The position numbers and the translations under genes were made by a program. Of a stretch of DNA of 64,000 bases, positions 26,534-35,922 are shown piece by piece. The DNA is taken from positions 16,823 through 80,822 of the forward strand of contig JAECQY010000009.1 in NCBI GenBank assembly GCA_016000045.1, in the 5' to 3' direction. Position 1 is the first letter of the stretch, and every line of letters starts with the position of its first letter. The notes beneath the pieces are model-generated. The model searched no databases. It saw nothing but the letters and a program-made list of their open reading frames with translations, and was not told the origin of the DNA. This DNA comes from Myxococcaceae bacterium (GTDB taxonomy: Bacteria; Myxococcota; UBA727; JABDBI01).

Positions 26534-29260
26534 TTAAAAGCTTTGCCCAATGGTAAACAAAAACTGCACAGGAGAATCGCCGGCGGGGATACCTGGAGTG
26601 CCATGTGGACGCCGAACCAACGGAAATCCCCATTCGAATCGCAGAGCTCCAAAGGGGCTTAGCCACCGAAGGCCAAAGCCGGCTGCGCTATACAAACCCA
26701 TGCCGTAAAACAGTCCCAACGGATCCCAGTACTGTGGATGCGTATTTTTGAGATTTTTATGGCCAATGTAGAATAGATTCTCAAAAGGCGAGTAGACGTT
26801 TCCCAGGTCAAAAAAGAACACTGCGGATAAATTGAGTGTTTTTGCAATCGGAAATTCTAGTTCTAGATTGGATAGGAATTGTTTGTTGCCACCTACATTG
26901 ATTTGTTGGATCGGCTGTGTGCTGTATTGTTGGCTGACGTTGAGAACGGGTCCAATCGATTGAAAATAGTACCCGCGTAGACCTGTAGCTGCTCCGAGTT
27001 GCACTCCTCCTAAACGGAAATTTTCCGAGACAATTTGGACCCCAAAAGTATTTAAAAATCCAAAATCAACATTCAACTTGAGAACCCAGTTTTTTAGAAA
27101 AAACCATTGGTCAAAGTTGTAATAAAAGCGAGTGGTGGTACCCAAACGCAGGAAGTTATTGCTGGTGGATTGAGATTCCAACTTGTCGAGTAAGCCCGAG
27201 CCCAAATAAGCATTGGCGAATTCACTTCGAAACTCCAAAAGATAGCCGGCTGTTGGGAAAAGGCGATTATTGCGTTGATCCATCTGAAGGACCGGCTTTA
27301 GCGAGGTCGTGTAACGGGGTTGATGTAAATGCCACCCCCAGTAATTGATTCCCTCTAGGCTATCTTCGACCTCAACGCGTTCAGCCATGTAAGACAGGTA
27401 AAAACGCAAGTTTTCAAAATCAGGAACATAGGGTTTCCAAAAAGGAGAAGCATTTTGATACCAGCGATTGGAGTAGGGGCTTAAGAAAGATCCGATGGGG
27501 TAGCCAAAGCCAAGCTCGCCTCCGCTATTTCCTCGATAATAGTCAATTAAGAATCGCTGAGTGTGATAGGCCCGCAGCGAAAACGAAACCGGCTCACGAT
27601 TCAGATAGAGTAAATAAGGGTCTGAGAAAGATAGTTCGAAGATGCGTCGATAGGCCGATAATTGAACGACGGCACTGAGGCTTTGTCCTCGCCCAAACAG
27701 ATTGTTTTGAGTGACCTGGCCTTGAAAGAGGAGTCCTTCTCCTCCTGTTCCGTAACCGCCACCGACTTGGATTTGCCCAAGTTTCTTCTCTTTCACTACA
27801 ATCTCCACATCGATGTGGTCGGGGTTTTGAGCACTGGGTTTGGTATCCATTTGGACGGATTCGAAATAACCGAGTTGATTCAGACGCTGCTCGCTAAGCC
27901 TTAGCAGAGAAGCGGAATAGAGCTCTCCTTCGTAGATGCGTAGTTCTCGTCGGATGACCTCATCCACGGTGCTGGTGTTGCCCTTGATTTCAAAACGTCC
28001 AAAGTAGACGAGGGGACCCGGATCGATCTGAAGCTTCAAATCGACGATGTGCTCTTGTTCGTGGATTTGTGGCTCTGGAGAAATATTGACATACGCATAG
28101 CCCTGATCACGATAGAGCTCTTGGATTGAAACCAGATCTTTCATCAATTGGGTTTTATTGAAAACATCGCCTTGCTGAAGCTCAATATGATCTCTTAAGA
28201 AATCTTCTGAATAATCAAGTCGATCTCCATCAACTTCAAGAGTTCCCAAACTGAAAGGTTCGCCTTCGGTGAGCGAAATATGCACGCTGATCCGAGTTTT
28301 GTCTGGTGACAAAGCAGCTCGAGGTTTTGAAACTTGGACATTTAAATATCCATGCTCTTGATACAGCTGCTCAATTAAAAGCGCGTCAATATCCAGCATC
28401 TCCTCGTTGTAAAGCCCCCACTGCGTGATGAAGCTTAACGGGTGTTTTTCTTTGCTGCGCATGCTTGCTTTGATCCGATCAGTCGATAAAGTCCGGTTCC
28501 CTAAGATCGTGATTTGATCAATTTTCGTTTTGGCATCTTCTTCAATATGGAAAATGACTTCGACAAAATCCGTTGCTTTCACCGTTTCGTCTTTTAAGAG
28601 ATCCGTTGCTTGACTTGCTTTGATTTCATAAGAAACGGTGGCCAGCAAAAATCCTTTTTCGATGTAGAGCTTTCGGATTTTCTCAGCGTTTTCTCGAATT
28701 CTCATCACATCGGCAATTTGGTAGGGTTTTAGGTCAATCACCTCTTCCAAGCCGGATTCTAGAATCTCTTGGTTTCCGATAAATCGCACTTTATAAAGCG
28801 TTGCTTTCTCCGTTAAACGAATGGTCAAGAGTATGCTGCCATTCGGACCTCTATCTTGGTGAAATTGAACGTCCGCGAACAGCCCCATCTTCAGGATCGC
28901 TCGAATGTCTTCTTGGATGCTTTCTCGATGAAGCGGTTGGTTGATTTGAGATTTTAACAGGACCAGCACAGCTTCGGGCTCGGTTTTTTGAGCTCCTATC
29001 ACTCGGATCTCATAGATTCGACCCGGAGTAGGAGACTTGGCTTGCAGGACCCCTACTTGGCCCGAGCGTTTGAAGGCTTGTTCACTTTCCTCGGTGAATT
29101 GTGCCGTAGGCAATGCGCTTCGGGATAGCGTAGGATCTCGTACGGTCTTGTTTTTTTTTGTTTTTGAATGTGGCGAGATTGAGCCAGGCGTCATCGATTG
29201 GCCTTGCAGCAGAGATGCCGAAAACAGGACTCCTACAGCGATTTTTGAGGCGCGAAACAT
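26534..29260 (-). CDS. bamA: Outer-membrane protein assembly factor BamA
   Basis: Inserts beta-barrel proteins into the outer membrane. A signal peptide starts at the ATG at 29260 (MFRASKIAVGVLFSASLLQG). A GTG at 29329 would overlap the photolyase stop and add 23 acidic residues, which is a less likely start. About five POTRA domains follow (IYEIRVIGAQKTE, LYKVRFIGNQEI, IDQITILGNRTL, LGTLEVDGDRLD, FGRFEIKGNTST), then a 16-strand barrel. The barrel has the family motifs GGYGTGGEG and LRGYYFQ (the (V/I)RG(F/Y) motif). It ends in GQSF with the terminal aromatic residue of barrel proteins. About 908 residues, with an unusual 60-residue linker before POTRA1. Confidence 0.93.
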   Translation of the reverse strand: MFRASKIAVGVLFSASLLQGQSMTPGSISPHSKTKKNKTVRDPTLSRSALPTAQFTEESEQAFKRSGQVGVLQAKSPTPGRIYEIRVIGAQKTEPEAVLVLLKSQINQPLHRESIQEDIRAILKMGLFADVQFHQDRGPNGSILLTIRLTEKATLYKVRFIGNQEILESGLEEVIDLKPYQIADVMRIRENAEKIRKLYIEKGFLLATVSYEIKASQATDLLKDETVKATDFVEVIFHIEEDAKTKIDQITILGNRTLSTDRIKASMRSKEKHPLSFITQWGLYNEEMLDIDALLIEQLYQEHGYLNVQVSKPRAALSPDKTRISVHISLTEGEPFSLGTLEVDGDRLDYSEDFLRDHIELQQGDVFNKTQLMKDLVSIQELYRDQGYAYVNISPEPQIHEQEHIVDLKLQIDPGPLVYFGRFEIKGNTSTVDEVIRRELRIYEGELYSASLLRLSEQRLNQLGYFESVQMDTKPSAQNPDHIDVEIVVKEKKLGQIQVGGGYGTGGEGLLFQGQVTQNNLFGRGQSLSAVVQLSAYRRIFELSFSDPYLLYLNREPVSFSLRAYHTQRFLIDYYRGNSGGELGFGYPIGSFLSPYSNRWYQNASPFWKPYVPDFENLRFYLSYMAERVEVEDSLEGINYWGWHLHQPRYTTSLKPVLQMDQRNNRLFPTAGYLLEFRSEFANAYLGSGLLDKLESQSTSNNFLRLGTTTRFYYNFDQWFFLKNWVLKLNVDFGFLNTFGVQIVSENFRLGGVQLGAATGLRGYYFQSIGPVLNVSQQYSTQPIQQINVGGNKQFLSNLELEFPIAKTLNLSAVFFFDLGNVYSPFENLFYIGHKNLKNTHPQYWDPLGLFYGMGLYSAAGFGLRWLSPFGALRFEWGFPLVRRPHGTPGIPAGDSPVQFLFTIGQSF

Positions 29261-29325
29261 CACGGATTGCTGTATAGCGCTCGATAATCTTGGTCTATAG
29301 CCTCCTGGAAGAAAATCGTCATCAT

Positions 29326-30657
29326 TCACCGAAGTTGTTTGTAGTATCTCAAGGCTTTTTCACGGGACTCTGCCAGGTCAACCACTGGCTTTGGATAAGT
29401 TCTTGGAGGGTGCTTGCTTTTCCAGGGTTCGAATAACTCCGCAATGGTTAAATGCCTGAGCTCCGGCACGAAGCGTTTAATGTATTCGCCGGCTGGGTCG
29501 AAAGTTTTGGCTTGAGTCGTGGGGTTAAAGATTCGAAAAAAAGGAGCCGCATCGACTCCAGAGCCGGCTACCCATTGCCAGCCCATCGCGTTGTTGGCGA
29601 GGTCTGCATCGACGAGGCAGTCTGAAAACCATTCGAGTCCGCGTTTCCAATGAATGAGTAGATTTTTGGTTAAAAACGATCCCACGACCATTCGAACTCG
29701 ATTGTGCATCGTTCCAGTTTCCCAAAGTTCGCGCATGCCTGCATCAACAAGCGGGATTCCAGTCAAACCTTTTTGCCATCGCTCAAGCAACGGCGAGGAA
29801 TCTTGCCAAGGAAACGAGTCAAAAGCGCTTTGATAATTCTCGCAAGCAGTATGAGGATGATCAAAGAGAATGGAGTGAGCAAATTCTCTCCAAATCAGCT
29901 GCCGGATAAACGGATGATTCGGCTCGTGGATGTCCCACCAAATTGCGTTCGGGGATATTTCTCCGAAATGAAGGTAAGGAGCCAAGCAAGAACTTGCCGA
30001 AAGGGCGGGGTAGTCTCGATTGAGCTCATAAGCCGATAGCTTGCTGTTGCAAAAACGATCCCAGGTTTGTTGCGCGCCATCTTCGCCCGGGGTCCAGTAC
30101 TGAGCAACTTTGAGAGCCCAAGCGGGAAGCGCTTCAAGCTCTTTCTCGGGAGAAATCCAATGCAACTGAAGCTGTTTTGGAGCTGGCAGGGGCTTTCGAG
30201 GAGGCGGGCTTTCTGCTGATAAGTTTCGGTAGAAAGGAGTGAATACCCGGTAAGGCGTGCCGTCTTTTTTCTGCGTTTGCCAGGGTTCAAAGAGCAAGGA
30301 GGCATTAAACGTGTCACATCGAATACCTTGTTCTCGAAGAGTGTGCTTGAGGACTTTGTCCTGCTGGAGGCCGATGGGATCGTATCGTCGGTTCCAGAAG
30401 ACTCCAGAAATTTGTTCAGAGCGAATGAGTCTTTGGATAATTTCGAGTGGCTGGCCTTCAAATATTCTCAGATGGTTTGAAAGATGTTTGTTGAGCTGGC
30501 TTAAGCTTTGAGTCACCCAAGACTGACTCGCTGCGCCTGCTTCGGGATCTCGAATGTAGATAGGCAAAACCCTTCCAAGTCGAGAGGCCTCTTGTAAGGC
30601 GGGGTTATCAAATAACCGAAGATCTTGGCGAAACCAGACAAGATGGATTGGCTGCAT
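29326..30657 (-). CDS. phrB: Deoxyribodipyrimidine photolyase
   Basis: A light-dependent DNA repair flavoprotein. The start is the ATG at 30657 (MQPIHLVWFRQDLRLFDNPA); the longer open frame runs into the tRNA-Ser gene. The N-terminal photolyase domain is followed by the FAD-binding domain with LIWREFAHSIL, GLTGIPLVDAGMRELWETG, MHNRVRMVVGSFLTKNLLI and DLANNAMGWQWVAGSG, and the last part reads NPTTQAKTFDPAGEYI. 443 residues, normal for class I CPD photolyase. It lies just downstream of tRNA-Ser and upstream of bamA on the same strand. Confidence 0.94.
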   Translation of the reverse strand: MQPIHLVWFRQDLRLFDNPALQEASRLGRVLPIYIRDPEAGAASQSWVTQSLSQLNKHLSNHLRIFEGQPLEIIQRLIRSEQISGVFWNRRYDPIGLQQDKVLKHTLREQGIRCDTFNASLLFEPWQTQKKDGTPYRVFTPFYRNLSAESPPPRKPLPAPKQLQLHWISPEKELEALPAWALKVAQYWTPGEDGAQQTWDRFCNSKLSAYELNRDYPALSASSCLAPYLHFGEISPNAIWWDIHEPNHPFIRQLIWREFAHSILFDHPHTACENYQSAFDSFPWQDSSPLLERWQKGLTGIPLVDAGMRELWETGTMHNRVRMVVGSFLTKNLLIHWKRGLEWFSDCLVDADLANNAMGWQWVAGSGVDAAPFFRIFNPTTQAKTFDPAGEYIKRFVPELRHLTIAELFEPWKSKHPPRTYPKPVVDLAESREKALRYYKQLR

Positions 30658-30684
30658 ACAAACCCTAAGACACAAGAATGAGTC

Positions 30685-30774
30685 TGGCGGAGCGACCGGG
30701 ATTCGAACCCGGGATAGAGTTTCCCCTATACACACTTAGCAGGCGTGCGCCTTCAGCCACTCGGCCATCGCTCC
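30685..30774 (-). tRNA. tRNA-Ser (GCU anticodon)
   Basis: A 90-base class II tRNA with encoded CCA. The acceptor arms GGAGCGA and TCGCTCC pair. The anticodon loop reads CTGCTAA, the T-arm contains GGTTCGAATCC, and a long variable arm (TATAGGGGAAACTCTA) is present, as expected for tRNA-Ser reading AGC/AGU. Confidence 0.96.
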
Positions 30775-30957
30775 ACTCTCACAAAGCTGAGAACGAGATT
30801 ATTCTAGCAGCTTTCTGTTTTACCCGTCAAGTCATTCGTTGCTTGATTTAGCGCTCTAACTCTTCAATGCGCTCGGAAAAGTTTAGGCCAAGCCACACCT
30901 GAGAGTGTTGAAACACAATTTTGCTAGAAATTGCTGTGTCTGGCGCTCCAGAAAAAC

Positions 30958-31072
30958 CGCATTTTTCAAGCTGCTCTATTTTTTTCCACCGATAAGCCAG
31001 TGGCTTTTGAGATAGTCGACTCATCAACTTTTAGTGCAAGAAGATTTCGGGCAATTTGAAGATTGGCCCAAA
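30958..31072 (-). pseudogene. 3'-terminal fragment of an Rpn-family nuclease
   Basis: About 115 bases are clearly similar to the last part of the intact nuclease gene (19581-19700), including the sequence encoding ARNLL and the KATG/LEKIEQL end. Nothing else of the gene remains. This is the third copy in the window, located close to tRNA-Ser. Confidence 0.7.
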
Positions 31073-31473
31073 ACATAAAGAGAGTCTGTGCACTATTTGA
31101 CTAGAAAACATAACAAGGCTTGATCATTATTCTGCTGACTTAGGTGTTATTTTATTTTGACAAGGCGCGTAGTTTGAATCCCATAAATACGGTTTCGTCA
31201 AGGAAATTAGAGACCCAAAATACTATTTGACCTCATGGGACAAAGATGAGGCAAGTGGCCAGACCACGTTTAGGATCTCTATTCTGCCTCGGACCCAAGC
31301 ATAACTAGTTGATCTATTCGCCAAAATTAAGAGATAAGGACAAGATATGGACATCTGTTTTGTTAGTTATACGACGTCAAAATTATATTTTCTTTCGCAG
31401 ATTTTTAGATTATGTTACTCGCCAGAAGTAAAAAAACGATCTTAGATCGATCGTAACTAAAAGGAGTCTAAAA
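31073..31473. other. Intergenic region without a recognisable gene
   Basis: About 400 bases between the nuclease fragment and the YVTN gene. No convincing frame or RNA gene is seen. The last part carries a possible promoter (31360-31389) and, just before the ribosome site, a short inverted repeat (ACGATC...GATCGT at 31435-31453) that could fold in the leader RNA. Confidence 0.5.
31360..31389 (+). promoter_or_regulatory. Possible sigma70 promoter of the YVTN protein gene
   Basis: TTGTTA at 31360, an 18-base spacer and TATATT at 31384. The leader of about 75 bases ends in AAAAGGAG and the ATG at 31474. Assignment is by eye only. Confidence 0.35.
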
Positions 31474-32628
31474 ATGCAAATATTTCAAAGAATCGCCTCG
31501 CTCGTTGCCGTTTCTATGTCGCCAATTCTTACAGATACAGTACATGCTTTCAAAGATATTAATCATGACCATAATGTTATTAAGTCAACAATCAATGTAG
31601 GTGTTAATCCTGCTGGAATTGCAATAACTCATGATAGTAAATTTGCATATGTTGCAAATAGTAATGATTATGAAATAATGGATTGCCACACGATTAGTGT
31701 TATTGATCTCGGAAGTCATTCAATTTTGAAAACAATTCGCGATTCTAGTTTTAATCAGCCATATAGAATAGCTATTAATAAAAAAACAAATCTAGCATAT
31801 GTGACAAATAGCGGAGGAACAACTGTAACTATTATTGACACATTAAATAACTCAATTTCAGGCATAATAGATGGTTTTGATGGGCCTTCCAGTATTGTGA
31901 TAGCGCCGCATTCTAGCAAAGCGTATGTCGGTAATTGGGGGGCTGGAAGTCCTGGAGGACAAGGCAAAACGGTAAGTGTTGTTGATTTAAAAACGGATTC
32001 TATTATTAAAGTGATTGCCGTACCTGCTGGTCCGGTTTCTTTAGCTATGAGTGAAGACGAACAATTTGTCTATCTCATCAGCTATGGTGCTGGCAATCCT
32101 AACCCTGCGGATGGCTCAGTTAGCATTATACGCTCCAGTGATGACGTAGTTATCAAAACAATAAACCGTCTATCGGGCCCATATGAGATTGCTATTTCCC
32201 GTGATATAGCTTACATCACGAATTTCGGTACCAACAATTTTGCGCCGTTTGGTAGAACAGTTTCCGTTCTAAATCTAACATCGAAAAAAATGAGTAAAAG
32301 TATTGAAGTCGGAATTCAGCCATCAGGAGTTGCTATTACTCCAAATAAAGATTTTCTCTATGTCTCAAACTATAATACGTTATACGCAAGGCCTAATTTT
32401 TCCAGGCTAAGCTCGGGAGAAGGTACAATAAGCGTTATTGACGTTAGAACACACGAAGTGGTACTCACGATCCCTGTTGGTGCTTCTCCTGAATCGGTTG
32501 CCATCTCTCCCGACGGTAAATATGCTTTGGTTACTCATTTTGAAGGTAATACGGTTAAGATTATATCGTTAGATCCTAGAATGACCACTCAAGAAGGCTG
32601 TTCTACTGTTATCCATGATGAAAATTAA
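31474..32628 (+). CDS. Secreted YVTN-family beta-propeller protein
   Basis: A 384-residue exported protein (leader MQIFQRIASLVAVSMSPILT) with about seven blades of the YVTN/40-residue beta-propeller type. The repeated pattern is I-x-V-G-x-x-P-x-G-(I/V)-A-I-T-x-D, then AYVANS / AYVTNSGG / AYVGNWGAG, then VSVVDL or ISVIDV (for example VGVNPAGIAITHD, VGIQPSGVAITPN, VGASPESVAISPD). These surface or periplasmic propellers usually mediate binding. It is followed 25 bases later by a secreted hypothetical gene, and the two probably form an operon. Its codon use is more AT-rich than the upstream housekeeping genes. Confidence 0.8.
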   Translation: MQIFQRIASLVAVSMSPILTDTVHAFKDINHDHNVIKSTINVGVNPAGIAITHDSKFAYVANSNDYEIMDCHTISVIDLGSHSILKTIRDSSFNQPYRIAINKKTNLAYVTNSGGTTVTIIDTLNNSISGIIDGFDGPSSIVIAPHSSKAYVGNWGAGSPGGQGKTVSVVDLKTDSIIKVIAVPAGPVSLAMSEDEQFVYLISYGAGNPNPADGSVSIIRSSDDVVIKTINRLSGPYEIAISRDIAYITNFGTNNFAPFGRTVSVLNLTSKKMSKSIEVGIQPSGVAITPNKDFLYVSNYNTLYARPNFSRLSSGEGTISVIDVRTHEVVLTIPVGASPESVAISPDGKYALVTHFEGNTVKIISLDPRMTTQEGCSTVIHDEN

Positions 32629-32653
32629 AAATAGGTCTTGAGGAGGATTTATA

Positions 32654-33517
32654 ATGAACATGTCCAAGATCATTAAGAATATTATGCGTACTGTCGTTAT
32701 GCTTTTTGGAGCTGAAGTGCTCACTTTTTCCGCTTTGGCCACGATTAAGCCTGATGACAAAGATGGCTGCCCTATTTCCCCTGGAGTGTCGAACGAAGTA
32801 AGCCTTACACGAGTGATGGTTGGTCAGAATCTAAACGTCAAATTTGGAGAAGAAGCGGGTTACTGTTTGAACAAGTACTTTTCATCTCCTGGTGGGCAGG
32901 TTCTTAACTACACCCTATTGCTTTGCGATCAGGCGTGGAACCCCATCCCAGGATGGACAATTGATCACAATTGGATTCACAAGTTCAGAACGCCAGCCTA
33001 TATTAGTTTTACGCCTAAGGATATGGGTGATATGGGAGAACATCGCTTCATAATTAACGCAACAAACGGGACTGCTAGTGTGTTAGATAAGATTAAAATA
33101 AGCGTTTATCAGTTTAATGATAGGATAGAAGATCCGATTGCAGAATGGAATGTTTGGCCAGCTCGGATACAAACGTTAGTGGCTTCGGTTGTGCCTCATA
33201 TTCTTTCAGCCTGGAAGGTGCGAGATGAGCTAAGAAAAGGAATTCCAGGGATTGTGCAAAAGCACCCTCTTCCGTTGGGATTGGCAGTTGGCCTTTCCAG
33301 TGGTCTTGGATTTGGTTGGCTCGCTCAGTCTATAAATTTGCAATCACGAAAAAACCCTAAAGAAGCCCAAGAGGATTGGTGGAAATGTATGTTAGGATGT
33401 GTGCTTCCACTAAGCCTTTTCTCTCCAATCGTCTTCAAGAAGTATTTAGTTCCTGCAATGGGAGATACAGGCTGTATTGGAAAGCACTTAGCGTATGAGC
33501 AAGTCCCGCAAGCTTAG
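32654..33517 (+). CDS. Secreted or membrane-anchored hypothetical protein
   Basis: A 287-residue protein with a strong ribosome site (GAGGAGG) before the ATG and an N-terminal export signal (VVMLFGAEVLTFSALA). Residues about 35-155 look like a beta-sandwich of the cadherin/He_PIG kind (LNYTLLLCDQAWNPIPGWTI ... GEHRFIINATNG). The C-terminal part has two hydrophobic stretches (LPLGLAVGLSSGLGFGWLA and CMLGCVLPLSLFSPIVF) that could anchor it. I do not recognise a named family. It is probably co-transcribed with the YVTN propeller gene, so both may act at the cell surface. Confidence 0.6.
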   Translation: MNMSKIIKNIMRTVVMLFGAEVLTFSALATIKPDDKDGCPISPGVSNEVSLTRVMVGQNLNVKFGEEAGYCLNKYFSSPGGQVLNYTLLLCDQAWNPIPGWTIDHNWIHKFRTPAYISFTPKDMGDMGEHRFIINATNGTASVLDKIKISVYQFNDRIEDPIAEWNVWPARIQTLVASVVPHILSAWKVRDELRKGIPGIVQKHPLPLGLAVGLSSGLGFGWLAQSINLQSRKNPKEAQEDWWKCMLGCVLPLSLFSPIVFKKYLVPAMGDTGCIGKHLAYEQVPQA

Positions 33518-33848
33518 AGAAATGGCAAGGGACGGAAAAGCAATCGGTTATTTTTGAAGAGAATATCTCATTTTCCTAAAAATTAACTTTTTTCTCGAAG
33601 AAAGTATCGTCTAGATGGCTTGATTGGGGGAACGATATGGATCTTTTGCTCCCCTTTCAAGCTGTTTGGTATAGATGAAGTGGCCATGACGAAGATCGAT
33701 TCTGAACAGGGGCAGAACAAGCGTTTTACCAAGGAAAACTTGCTTCTGTGCCCTTTTTTTGTTCGGATGCCCTTCCCAATCTCGGCGTGGCTCGCACCAG
33801 GGTGGAGAAAGGTGATCTGGTCCTCATGAATTTGGCCAAAGAAACTTT
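33518..33848. other. Convergent intergenic region, no supported gene
   Basis: About 330 bases between two convergent genes. Short overlapping frames exist on both strands (92 codons minus, 69 codons plus), but neither has a convincing ribosome site or a familiar motif. I see no terminator hairpin followed by a T run. Confidence 0.4.
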
Positions 33849-34985
33849 TTAGGGATTGCAACCCGCATTGCTGGCGAAACCAATGGCCCCGAGCGGACCG
33901 TTGTCCCCAGCCGTGCGAATAAAACGTATCAGATAGTTTTCCATCGTCACTTGTCCGAGTATGATCGGATTATTGGGATCGACAGCATTCGCAATGCTAA
34001 AACCAAAAAAACACTGCCCTTCCGTGATTTTCTTAAAGTAGGTCTGCGGCGAGATCGAGAGCGTGACGTTCTCTAAAGCGATTGAGATGTTTGGGAGCTT
34101 TTCCAATTCGCTTGCACTCGGGCAGTCGATGGGGACTGGCTTCGAAAGCTGATTTTTGATTTGAGGCCACGTTGCTGCATTGGGGTAGTTTTGGGCAAGA
34201 TAGCTCACGATCTGATTGACGATGTCGGAGGGGAGCAAATTGAGGGTCGTTCCACTGTCTAGAATGACGCTGGCGCCATAGGTGCTCAGATCCCCGAACG
34301 AACTTACGATGCCCCCATCGCTGCCACTCAAGCCGATTTGATTGGCTCCGATAACGTACCAAGATTGTTCTTTAATCGGCGTATATTCAAAACGGAGGGC
34401 AGAGGAAGCAGTAGGGAGGCCTCCAAAATAAATGGTGCTGTTGGGATTGTTGTATCCACAAAGTTGAAGGCTAAATTCATTGCTGATGCCTGAGTTATCT
34501 TGGGCGAGCTGCGTCATAAACGTGGCATACAGCGCTTCGTTATCTGGAACCGATTCAATCTTGTTTCTAAACGCTAATCCTAAAATGCTGACGTTGTTCA
34601 TCGAGCCATCTTGCACAAGTCCATATTGAAAATTGGGCACACCTGCGGCAAGGCAGTCCAGACTCACGCTGCCTTGATAGGCAGTCAAATAGTCGGTCCC
34701 GCTTCCATAAGAAATTTGAAATTTGCCGAGGGGGCTTCCAGAAGGCTGAAGGGTGCCACTTTGAAGAATGAGATTGGCGCTGCCGGTATCCGCAATGGCC
34801 GTAACGGGAGTTTGGTCTACTTGAAGCGAAATGTGATACTCGACTCCAGATGCCGTAGCCGCTTTGCCAGAATCGTAATGGTGGCTCAGGGCTGTGCCTT
34901 GCGTATCGCAAGTAGGAGCCACTGTGTTCTTGGAAGTGCAAGTTGCGAGCAGGATCGAGAGAGGGAGCCAGGTAATCTTCTTCAT
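33849..34985 (-). CDS. Pepsin-like (family A1) aspartic protease, lipoprotein
   Basis: A 378-residue protein with a lipoprotein signal MKKITWLPLSILLATC (lipobox LATC, Cys16). Two catalytic aspartates are visible in the pepsin arrangement: AIADTGSANL (Asp66) and VILDSGTTLNLLP (Asp243), each followed by a hydrophobic-Gly type strand. Further family signs are ISYGSG (flap strand), ILGLAF (cf. ILGLAY), STIYFGG and NPIILGQVTMENYLIRF near the C-terminus, with paired Cys (CPSASE...GQCFF). A1 proteases are typical of eukaryotes and rare in bacteria. It probably sits on the cell envelope. The start lies 17 bases after the holB stop. Confidence 0.85.
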   Translation of the reverse strand: MKKITWLPLSILLATCTSKNTVAPTCDTQGTALSHHYDSGKAATASGVEYHISLQVDQTPVTAIADTGSANLILQSGTLQPSGSPLGKFQISYGSGTDYLTAYQGSVSLDCLAAGVPNFQYGLVQDGSMNNVSILGLAFRNKIESVPDNEALYATFMTQLAQDNSGISNEFSLQLCGYNNPNSTIYFGGLPTASSALRFEYTPIKEQSWYVIGANQIGLSGSDGGIVSSFGDLSTYGASVILDSGTTLNLLPSDIVNQIVSYLAQNYPNAATWPQIKNQLSKPVPIDCPSASELEKLPNISIALENVTLSISPQTYFKKITEGQCFFGFSIANAVDPNNPIILGQVTMENYLIRFIRTAGDNGPLGAIGFASNAGCNP

Positions 34986-35002
34986 AATGCTTCAAAATAC
35001 GA

Positions 35003-35683
35003 CTAGAAGCGAAGAGAAAACAATAATTCCTCCAGGATAAGTTGAGGATTCAAGTGGTTTCGGAGCTCGGCTTGGGCTTTCATAGCACCAAAACGCAGCG
35101 GTTCCGAGTTTGAAGAAACCCAATGGTCTAGGGTTTGTTCTAGCAATGGCTTATCTTTTGCCAGCTGCTCCGCCAATGCCATGCGCTCAAGCTTGGATTT
35201 GGGCAGGTCCACGCATTGTGTATCCGTGGCTTGCTGAGACTGAAAATAAAAACGCTGGCATCGAGAGACGATGGTCGGGAGAAGGGCACGGACGCTGGGT
35301 GCGAGGAGAATATAGTGTTGTTCGGAATGAGGTTCTTCCAGTGTTTTAAGCAGTGCATTGGACGCTTGCCGGTTCATGCGATGCGCATTCGGAATGACCC
35401 AGTTTGGGCTTCCCGGAGCAGACACTAAATCTCGGATGGCATCAATTTTTATCTCGCCTTCAGCCTGGAGCCATTGGGCTTTCGTATGTTTTTTTTCCTG
35501 AACCAGTCGGCAACTCAAGCATTGTTCACAGCCCGAAGGGGTTTGATGAAAATCGCACAGCAAGCCCGCCGTCAGGGAAACAGCCGTTGTTACCAAAGTA
35601 TCTTGTTCCTCTCCGATAAAAAGGAGGGCATGAGGAAGTCTTTTTTTGTCAAAAGCGTTTGCAAACCGGTCGTGAAATAACAC
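35003..35683 (-). CDS. holB: DNA polymerase III delta' subunit, short form
   Basis: A clamp-loader subunit of 226 residues, against about 330 usually. It starts at a GTG. The AAA+ core is visible: LPHALLFIGEEQ at the N-terminus (no usable Walker A, as in delta'), a zinc module CEQCLSC after LLCDFHQ, WVIPNAHRMNRQASNALLKT with the sensor region, LEEPHSEQHYILLA and IVSRCQRFYF (SRC motif). The C-terminal oligomerisation domain is largely missing. It is followed on the same strand by the pepsin-like gene. Confidence 0.8.
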   Translation of the reverse strand: MLFHDRFANAFDKKRLPHALLFIGEEQDTLVTTAVSLTAGLLCDFHQTPSGCEQCLSCRLVQEKKHTKAQWLQAEGEIKIDAIRDLVSAPGSPNWVIPNAHRMNRQASNALLKTLEEPHSEQHYILLAPSVRALLPTIVSRCQRFYFQSQQATDTQCVDLPKSKLERMALAEQLAKDKPLLEQTLDHWVSSNSEPLRFGAMKAQAELRNHLNPQLILEELLFSLRF

Positions 35684-35922
35684 ACTGGGGACATAGTTGC
35701 ATAAATAGGAAAGCGCAAATGGGTCTCAAAAGGCAAATAGGCAAGCTCTATTTTGATTAAAAAAATTTTAAGTATTTGAAAAAATGCAGAATTATATCTG
35801 AATCTTATCGATTTGAGGGATAGTAAAAAATAAAGACGATGAATCGACGTGCATGTCTACTTTAAGAGATCATGAGTAGAAGATGGGCTTTTGAAAGAAC
35901 CCAATCGTAAGGAGTAATATAT

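Noticed and set aside
31435..31453. Short inverted repeat before the YVTN gene considered as a riboswitch or operator
   Set aside because: Only a 5-6 base stem; too short to name, so it is only mentioned in the intergenic entry.
33583..33861. Overlapping short frames on both strands between the secreted hypothetical and the pepsin-like gene
   Set aside because: No recognisable motif or ribosome site; open frames of this size arise by chance.
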